A stretch of DNA of 11,780 bases from Candidatus Hydrogenedentota bacterium (GTDB lineage Bacteria > Hydrogenedentota > Hydrogenedentia > Hydrogenedentales > CAITNO01): positions 1 through 11,780 of the forward strand of contig SKQZ01000221.1 in the NCBI GenBank assembly GCA_007118765.1, written 5' to 3'. The stretch's first letter is position 1; every line of letters begins with the position of its first letter. Of the stretch, positions 7,434 to 11,780 are shown piece by piece. The translations under genes were made by a program, and so were the position numbers. The notes under the pieces are model-generated. The model made no database searches. It saw nothing but the letters and a program-made list of their open reading frames with translations, and was not told where the DNA came from.

Positions 7434-8108
7434 TTAGGTTCCGCTGCGGGCGCGCTCACGAGGGCCGGGCACTTCCCACACAAAACGGGCCGGCAAGTAT
7501 TCAACTTCAACAGCCTGCTGATTACCGACAACGCGAACAAGACGCATCACGTCATGAAATTCTTCGCCTTCGCGCCGACGATACTGTTCTGTTTCGCCGG
7601 TACCGGGGTCAAACAGTTCCAGGAAAGCATAGAGCTCGCCGTCAAGCTCCACAAACCCGGTCACAGTTATTTGCGGCCGGTTCATCATCATTTCGGCCTG
7701 CTCCATCAGCGAAGCGAACCGCTCATTGCCGGGTTGGAGTGCGGCATAGACCATGCATAGCGCCTTCACTTTACGCCAGCGTTCTTCCCGCCGCGCCTCG
7801 CGAATGGCATCATCAACGTCACGAGAAATCATTTGTATGGCATTACGGCCGTTTTCCGTGAGCGCCAGCTGACTGCGTCGGGATTGGACTTGGCCAAGTG
7901 TTTCCTGGATCATGTCGTCAGGCGGAGCAGCCATGCCAGGTACCAGTAACTGACCCATTAATCCCTTGATGCGTTGGTAGAGTTCCTCCGCTGTGGGCTC
8001 GGGCGGTTTTTCCGGTTCTTCCGGTTCGGGTTCGGGTTCCGGTTCGCACGCTGCAAACGTTACCAAAACGAACGCGCACAGCATGATGAGAAATATGTTT
8101 CGTTTCAT
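7434..8108 (-). CDS. Small lipoprotein of unknown function, possible PilP-like C-terminal domain
   Basis: This 224-residue protein starts at the ATG at 8108, with GAGGTG (8115-8120) 6 nt upstream. A start 10 codons earlier would place charged residues before the signal peptide. Residues 1-20 are a lipoprotein signal, and Cys21 in VTFAAC is the likely lipidated residue, although Phe at -3 is a less common lipobox choice. A Glu-Pro repeat (22-38) acts as a linker. Residues 40-140 are predicted helical, rich in Glu, Arg and Gln, with a run through DDAIREARREERWRKVKAL. Residues 146-205 are a compact beta domain: ITVTGFVELDGELYAFLEL, then 'GEEFHDVMRLVRVVGN' and VEVEYL. This resembles the PilP/GspC homology-region pattern of type IV pilus and type II secretion lipoproteins. 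I regard that as a lead only, since no other pilus gene is present. The TMTC-like gene follows 65 bp downstream. Confidence 0.8.
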   Translation of the reverse strand: MKRNIFLIMLCAFVLVTFAACEPEPEPEPEEPEKPPEPTAEELYQRIKGLMGQLLVPGMAAPPDDMIQETLGQVQSRRSQLALTENGRNAIQMISRDVDDAIREARREERWRKVKALCMVYAALQPGNERFASLMEQAEMMMNRPQITVTGFVELDGELYAFLELFDPGTGETEQYRRREGEEFHDVMRLVRVVGNQQAVEVEYLPARFVWEVPGPRERARSGT

Positions 8109-8147
8109 ATTGTTCACCTCATATTGTCCTAGTGTCACACCATGCTC

Positions 8148-8176
8148 ATTTTACCACAAGGCGCGGGACTGAGCAA
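8148..8176 (-). promoter_or_regulatory. Candidate promoter for the lipoprotein and TMTC-like genes
   Basis: On the minus strand, TTGCTC (8176-8171) is followed after 17 nt by TAAAAT (8153-8148). The -10 matches 5 of 6 positions and the -35 only 3 of 6. The start would fall near 8141, leaving about 33 nt of leader with GAGGTG. The symmetric GTGTCACAC (8132-8140) lies at the predicted start and might be an operator, but it is short. Confidence 0.45.
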
Positions 8177-8200
8177 AACAACCGCTGAAATGTGCGGGTT
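8175..8200 (-). terminator. Weak possible terminator after aroD
   Basis: Reading the minus strand just after the aroD stop, AACCCGC (8200-8194) can pair with GCGGTT (8185-8180) with one bulged C and an 8-nt loop. GTTTT (8179-8175) follows. The stem is short and the U-run is interrupted, so this is a marginal call. It overlaps the -35 element of the next promoter. Confidence 0.3.
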
Positions 8201-8205
8201 AATCG

Positions 8206-8913
8206 TTACCGTATATAGAACGTCTTTATCAGGTCCAAGGTTTCCGCCCAGCAGAGCTGGCCCGGCGCCGTGGGTGCTCCGAGAAAGGTATACACCAATA
8301 AAGAGCCCAACGCAGGAAAAAAAAGACGTGTTGCCGCGGCTGCGGCGCCCATCCCAATGACAACAAGGTTTTGCTCGTGCTGTTCTATCAGTAACCGGGC
8401 AAGGGTGCGGACGTCGCTGCCGTTGGCGCACTGACAGGCAATTTTGATGATGTCAACCCCCAACGCGTTGCCCTTCGCACAAACATTTTCGAGGGTGTTG
8501 ATATCGGGCGTTGCTTCAAAGTCATGGAAGGAACCGATTATCGGAATTTGTTTTTGGCGCGATGCCTCAACAATCGGGCGGTTGATTTCATCTGCATTGA
8601 TTTCAATATCAACGGCTTCCACATGGCCGATGACCGTCTGGTACAGCGCCAACCGGTCTTGTTCGGTTCCGGCCCAGCCGCCGCCTTCCTCCCGCCGACG
8701 AATGGTGCCGATACGCGGCATTCCAGTGACATTTCGGATCTGTTCCGTTACATGCGGCGGGGTTACATCGGAAAACTGGTCAATGCGCAGTTCGACGATG
8801 TCGCCGCCCTGCGCATGATATGCGGCCAGCGTTTCTTGAGGCATGGCGTCGCGTATTGCCAATGCCACGCGCGGGACGTCACCGAGTACACATGTTCCGA
8901 TTGTCAGGGGCAT
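8206..8913 (-). CDS. aroD: Type I 3-dehydroquinate dehydratase
   Basis: This 235-residue cytoplasmic enzyme dehydrates 3-dehydroquinate to 3-dehydroshikimate, the third step of the shikimate pathway, through a Schiff base. The full set of class I motifs is visible: VELRID (40-45) in the position of the ExR strand, GTIRRREEGG (69-78), VDIEI (101-105), SFHDFEATP (128-136) with the catalytic His130, DIIKIA (154-159) with the Schiff-base Lys157, and APTAPGQL (213-220) with the substrate-binding Gln219. Arg196 is in the usual SR position. The length is normal for the family. The loop normally reading SMGxxGxxSR is GMGAAAAATR here (187-196), which keeps the arginine but is unusually alanine-rich. 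The ATG at 8913 lies 6 bp after the lpxL stop. AGGAG (8923-8927), overlapping the end of lpxL, supplies the ribosome binding site, so translation is probably coupled. It is the last gene of the beta-CASP/lpxL/aroD operon. Confidence 0.95.
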   Translation of the reverse strand: MPLTIGTCVLGDVPRVALAIRDAMPQETLAAYHAQGGDIVELRIDQFSDVTPPHVTEQIRNVTGMPRIGTIRRREEGGGWAGTEQDRLALYQTVIGHVEAVDIEINADEINRPIVEASRQKQIPIIGSFHDFEATPDINTLENVCAKGNALGVDIIKIACQCANGSDVRTLARLLIEQHEQNLVVIGMGAAAAATRLFFPALGSLLVYTFLGAPTAPGQLCWAETLDLIKTFYIR

Positions 8914-8919
8914 GTTTTT

Positions 8920-9888
8920 CTACTCCTGCGTTGGCAGCTCCGAGTTGCCGGGGTTCTGTTCCGCCTCTTTTGCTGCGACACGTTCCGCCCATTCCTTTTC
9001 CAAGCGCGGACGCTTCTTGAACCGGTTGTGAAACCAAAGCCATTGTTCCGGAGTTTTGCGAATCATGGCTTCCAGAGCATCCTGACACTGTTGTGTATTA
9101 TTTTGCAAATCGGCCATTGTGTTTCCTGTTTGTGCCAAGGGCAGTGCCGGTTCGAATTCAATGGTATAGCCGCCGTTGGCATTGCGTACCATGGATACGG
9201 GGTAGATGGGCGCCTGGGCGCGCATGGCAATGATGGCTGGGCCAATGGTCGCCCATGTCTCTTGTCCGAAAAAGGTTACGGGCACGGCATTGTCACGGGG
9301 ACTTTGATCCGCCAGCAAGCCCGCATAATATCCCTCGGGGATTTTACGCATGAGCGGCCCCATGGCGGCGTCTTTCACCACTGTTTTAATGCCGCTGGAG
9401 CGGCGTATCTTATCCACGAAAGCGTTCATGCGGGGATCGTCGAAGGCGCGCACCACCACAATGGCGCGCATCCCCAGATGAGCGACAACGGGCAACCCCC
9501 ACTCCCAGTTGCCCAAGTGTGCGCTGATAACGACGCCGCCTTTGGAATGATCAATGTTTTCAAACCCTTTGACGGTAATGTCCATTTTGGGCAGATTTGT
9601 TGGCAGGGTCGGTATGCGTGAGAACTCCACCGCCACCAGACCAAGGTTCTTCACCGATGCCTGCAACAGGCGCATTTTTTCAGTGCGAGACAAACTGTCG
9701 CCATAGGCAAGATCGAGATTTGCCATTCCCGTTTTCTTGATGCGTGGCACCAGTAGAAAGGCTAGCCGGGCGAGTCCGGCGCCGAGCGCCCGTGCAACGG
9801 GAAGCGGCAGCCATGAGACGAAGTGAAACAGATACAGCACGGCAAAATAGCTGAAGTGTCGCACCAGGATATTTTTTTTGCGGGCCAT
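8920..9888 (-). CDS. LpxL/HtrB-family lipid A acyltransferase
   Basis: This 322-residue protein belongs to the lysophospholipid-acyltransferase-like family that adds secondary acyl chains to lipid A (Kdo2-lipid IVA) at the inner membrane. A basic N-terminus and a hydrophobic segment (12-48) fit a membrane anchor. The catalytic HX4E motif is HLGNWE (124-129). Further family blocks are LLADQSPRDNAVPVTFFG (191-208), 'IAMRAQAPIYPV' (220-231) and PEQWLWFHNRFKKRP (280-294). A charged tail follows. I use the ATG at 9888, 4 bp after the beta-CASP stop. A TTG at 9903 would add five residues and overlap that gene. The ribosome binding site is weak, so re-initiation from the upstream gene is likely. Which lipid A position it acylates cannot be told. 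Its presence supports an LPS-bearing outer membrane. It sits between an RNA-processing gene and aroD. Confidence 0.92.
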   Translation of the reverse strand: MARKKNILVRHFSYFAVLYLFHFVSWLPLPVARALGAGLARLAFLLVPRIKKTGMANLDLAYGDSLSRTEKMRLLQASVKNLGLVAVEFSRIPTLPTNLPKMDITVKGFENIDHSKGGVVISAHLGNWEWGLPVVAHLGMRAIVVVRAFDDPRMNAFVDKIRRSSGIKTVVKDAAMGPLMRKIPEGYYAGLLADQSPRDNAVPVTFFGQETWATIGPAIIAMRAQAPIYPVSMVRNANGGYTIEFEPALPLAQTGNTMADLQNNTQQCQDALEAMIRKTPEQWLWFHNRFKKRPRLEKEWAERVAAKEAEQNPGNSELPTQE

Positions 9889-9892
9889 GATG

Positions 9893-11269
9893 TTATGTCT
9901 CAATGGTTATGGTTTGGCCAATGGCAGGCACGAATGTTTCCGCACCGTTTCCCGTGTTCGCGGCCATCCATGCGAGCGCGTCTTCATCGCCATGCACGTA
10001 AATGATATTCTTGGGCCGAATACGCTCGATGATGGCTGCCAAGTCCGACCGCGAGGCGTGGGCGCTGAAACGGTACTGGGCAATATCCTCAAGGGCGACG
10101 GTCACGGCGGGCGCGCCCAACTCAAATTGAAGTTTGTCGCCCGGCGCGGCGTGCAGCAGCCTGTAGCCAAGCGTATCAGGATCCAGATAGCCCACGAAGA
10201 AAATGCCGTGGTGCGAACTCTTTACCATTGTTTGCGCGAGCATTGCCGAAGGCGTGTTTTCCGTCATCATGCCGGATGTGGCGATGATCACGGAGGGAGT
10301 GCGCAACAAGTTTTGCACTACAGAGGGATCCCATACATTTCCCAAACGTTCAAAGCGCGACAGTGGACGGAGTGTGGCGCTTGGATGCAGGTATTCCGTG
10401 AACCGGTCATATATTTCGTAAACGGCACGGCCAAGGCCCACGGTGTAAATCGGTGTGAACGGCAGTTCCCCGGTTTCCTGCAGGTGGGCGACAATATTGG
10501 CGATTTCCTGGGTGCGCCCGAGCGCGAAACTCGGCACAAGCGCACTGCCGCCACGATGCAGAACACGTCTGATTGCCGCCGCAAACTGCTCCACCTCCGC
10601 ATGATAAGAGCCGTTCCCGTCATTATCCGTAGCGCCGAGGGTTGATTCCGTTATCAAAGTGTCAACGTGCAGTTTCTTGGGGAACTTTTTGCAACCGCCC
10701 ATAAGATATTGGCGTGTTCGCGATATGTCGCCCGTATACAATATGGTGTGCCCGGGAAGATGCAGCAAAATACTGGCACTGCCGAGCACGTGTCCTGCGT
10801 GGATAAACTCGGCCCGGGCATCCAGGGTATCGCAAAAAGAAAAGGGTTCGCCGAAGGGGCGCCCTTCCAGAAAACGCATGGCATAGCCAACGTCATAGTG
10901 GTCGTAAAGGGGATAGTCGGCAATGCCCCGTTCTTTGGCGAGCATTTCCATAACAACCGCGCTGTTATGCAGCATTCGGTCTACAATACGGGTGGAAGGG
11001 ATGGTGGCGAAACCGCGTGTGTTGGGAAACTGTTTGCACAAATAGGGTATGGCCCCACAATGATCAACATGACCGTGGGAAATAAAATACGCGTCCGGTG
11101 GGCGGCTCAACAGGTCAAAAGCGGGCAAGCAGTCCAGCCCGTCCTTTTTGGGGTGGGTGCCGCAATCCAACAGGATGCGGTGTCCATTAAAGGAAAGCTG
11201 GAAGCAATTTGCACCGACTTCGCCGCCGCCGCCCAGCACGGAAAAATTGATACTGCCGTGTGTTTCCAT
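9893..11269 (-). CDS. Beta-CASP metallo-beta-lactamase ribonuclease (CPSF73/YSH1-like)
   Basis: This 458-residue protein is probably an RNA endo/exonuclease with two zinc ions. The metallo-beta-lactamase motifs are visible: HGHVDH (65-70), HAGH with His160, and YTGD with Asp181. The beta-CASP motifs are E208 in ITESTLG (motif A), His404 in FSAHAS (motif B) and His426 in YVHGDED (motif C). Their numbering is very close to that known for human CPSF73. PSFALGRTQEI (246-256) and ATSGMM (330-335) are further family blocks. No KH domain is present, so it is the short bacterial YSH1-like type, not the archaeal long type or RNase J. The ATG at 11269 has no Shine-Dalgarno sequence. A strong promoter ends only 8 nt upstream, so the transcript is probably leaderless. 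It heads the operon with lpxL and aroD and is divergent from recA. Motif B has Ser where many relatives have Asp after HA. Confidence 0.92.
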   Translation of the reverse strand: METHGSINFSVLGGGGEVGANCFQLSFNGHRILLDCGTHPKKDGLDCLPAFDLLSRPPDAYFISHGHVDHCGAIPYLCKQFPNTRGFATIPSTRIVDRMLHNSAVVMEMLAKERGIADYPLYDHYDVGYAMRFLEGRPFGEPFSFCDTLDARAEFIHAGHVLGSASILLHLPGHTILYTGDISRTRQYLMGGCKKFPKKLHVDTLITESTLGATDNDGNGSYHAEVEQFAAAIRRVLHRGGSALVPSFALGRTQEIANIVAHLQETGELPFTPIYTVGLGRAVYEIYDRFTEYLHPSATLRPLSRFERLGNVWDPSVVQNLLRTPSVIIATSGMMTENTPSAMLAQTMVKSSHHGIFFVGYLDPDTLGYRLLHAAPGDKLQFELGAPAVTVALEDIAQYRFSAHASRSDLAAIIERIRPKNIIYVHGDEDALAWMAANTGNGAETFVPAIGQTITIET

Positions 11270-11277
11270 CGTATCAT

Positions 11278-11307
11278 ATTGTACTTGCCTGATTGATGAA
11301 CTGTCAA
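11278..11307 (-). promoter_or_regulatory. Strong sigma70-type promoter, predicted leaderless start for the beta-CASP operon
   Basis: On the minus strand, TTGACA (11307-11302, a perfect -35) is followed after 18 nt by TACAAT (11283-11278, 5 of 6). Only 8 nt separate the -10 hexamer from the ATG at 11269. The usual start, 7 nt downstream of the hexamer, is 11271, and the nearest purines are G at 11270 and A at 11269. The mRNA would therefore begin at or within two bases of the initiation codon. Confidence 0.65.
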
Positions 11308-11332
11308 TCTGCGGCGGTTGCCATGCGCGAAG

Positions 11333-11361
11333 TTGACATGACCACGCGAATGTGGCACACT
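11333..11361 (+). promoter_or_regulatory. Candidate recA promoter
   Basis: TTGACA (11333-11338, perfect -35) and CACACT (11356-11361, 3 of 6 but with A2, A4 and T6) are spaced by 17 nt. Transcription would start near 11368, giving a 41-nt leader with AAGGAG (11396-11401) 7 nt before the ATG. The promoter is back-to-back with the beta-CASP promoter, with 25 nt between the two -35 elements. Confidence 0.55.
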
Positions 11362-11370
11362 AGGCGCATG

Positions 11371-11384
11371 TGAAAATATTTTCA
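11371..11384. promoter_or_regulatory. Perfect 14-bp palindrome in the recA leader, candidate operator
   Basis: TGAAAATATTTTCA is its own reverse complement. It begins about 3 nt downstream of the predicted recA start, a position where a bound repressor would block initiation or escape. It is not the CTGT-N8-ACAG or CGAAC-N4-GTTCG SOS box. It could instead form a weak AU hairpin in the mRNA. That it is an operator is inference. Confidence 0.5.
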
Positions 11385-11408
11385 GTAGACCAACGAAGGA
11401 GAACAGTC

Positions 11409-11780
11409 ATGGCCACAAACGTTGAAGACAAAGGAAAAGGCAAAGCATTGGACATTGCCCTTTCACAATTGGAGAAACAATTTGGACGCGGTACATTGGT
11501 TCGTCTCGGGGACGACTCATTTCGTGAGGGCGTTGCGGTAATATCTTCGGGAAGTCTTTCGCTGGATATTGCCATGGGCGTTGGCGGTTTTCCGCGTGGC
11601 CGTGTCATCGAAGTCTTCGGGCCGGAGTCCTCGGGCAAAACGACGCTCGCGTTGCATGCAGTCGCCAATGCACAACGCACGGGCGGCATCGCCTGTTACA
11701 TAGACGCCGAGCACGCGCTTGATCCCAGTTTTGCCGAAAAGATCGGTGTTGACATTAACAACCTGCTTGTATCACAACCG
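11409..11780 (+). CDS. recA: RecA recombinase, 5' part only
   Basis: The first 124 codons are present and the gene runs off the right edge. RecA forms ATP-dependent filaments on single-stranded DNA for homologous recombination and activates self-cleavage of LexA-type repressors. Visible blocks are the N-terminal helix KALDIALSQLEKQFGRG (12-28), 'ISSGSLSLDIAMGVGGFPRGRVIEV' around residues 45-69, the Walker A loop GPESSGKTT (71-79), and the YIDAEHALDP segment (97-106) with the catalytic glutamate, matching Glu96 of E. coli RecA. The sequence is standard for the family. The ATG at 11409 has AAGGAG 7 nt upstream. It is divergent from the beta-CASP operon across 139 bp. A perfect palindrome in its leader suggests repressor control. 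Confidence 0.97.
   Translation, partial: MATNVEDKGKGKALDIALSQLEKQFGRGTLVRLGDDSFREGVAVISSGSLSLDIAMGVGGFPRGRVIEVFGPESSGKTTLALHAVANAQRTGGIACYIDAEHALDPSFAEKIGVDINNLLVSQP

Noticed and set aside
8524..9621. 365-codon open frame on the plus strand opposite aroD and lpxL
   Set aside because: It lies antisense across the junction of two confidently identified genes and its translation is rich in Cys, His and Arg with no recognisable domain. The real genes explain the sequence.
10667..11296. 209-codon plus-strand open frame opposite the beta-CASP gene
   Set aside because: Antisense to a protein with complete catalytic motifs. No independent support.
1..11780. CRISPR arrays, tRNA or rRNA genes, insertion sequences, phage or defence genes
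   Set aside because: No regularly spaced repeats, tRNA-like cloverleaf, transposase or toxin-antitoxin motifs were seen on either strand.

Overview
The window looks like chromosomal DNA from a Gram-negative bacterium outside the well-studied model groups. An LpxL/HtrB-type lipid A acyltransferase implies an LPS outer membrane. A sugar-active exported enzyme, several signal-peptide or lipoprotein genes, a TMTC-like membrane TPR protein and a DUF4139 protein together suggest a PVC- or Hydrogenedentes-like lineage. That placement is inference, because no rRNA is present. I see no tRNA, rRNA, insertion sequence, phage gene or CRISPR array.

Layout. Positions 1-2957 hold three minus-strand genes: a DUF4139 protein cut by the left edge, an alpha/beta hydrolase of the esterase/peptidase type, and an exported proline-rich protein with a possible secretin-N-like C-terminus. 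The last two probably form one transcript. A 364-bp divergent region (2958-3321) with a promoter-like element facing each way separates them from a plus-strand exported glycoside-hydrolase-like protein (3322-5619). That gene converges, with an 18-bp gap, on a minus-strand pair: a small lipoprotein with a possible PilP-like C-terminus (7434-8108) and a TMTC-like membrane protein with C-terminal TPRs (5638-7368). Further right is a compact minus-strand operon of beta-CASP metallo-beta-lactamase ribonuclease, lipid A acyltransferase and type I 3-dehydroquinate dehydratase (11269 down to 8206), with intergenic gaps of only 4 and 6 bp. The plus-strand recA gene starts at 11409 and runs off the right edge.

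The most interesting regulatory region is the 139-bp divergent gap between the beta-CASP gene and recA. On the minus strand, a near-consensus promoter sits so close to the beta-CASP ATG, which lacks a Shine-Dalgarno sequence, that a leaderless mRNA is predicted. On the plus strand, a recA promoter is followed at about +3 to +17 by a perfect 14-bp palindrome, TGAAAATATTTTCA. It is well placed to be a repressor operator and resembles none of the classical SOS boxes. No single obviously new multi-gene system is evident. The best candidates for new biology are this operator, the leaderless RNA-processing operon, the unclassified sugar-active enzyme and the two exported proteins of unknown function.
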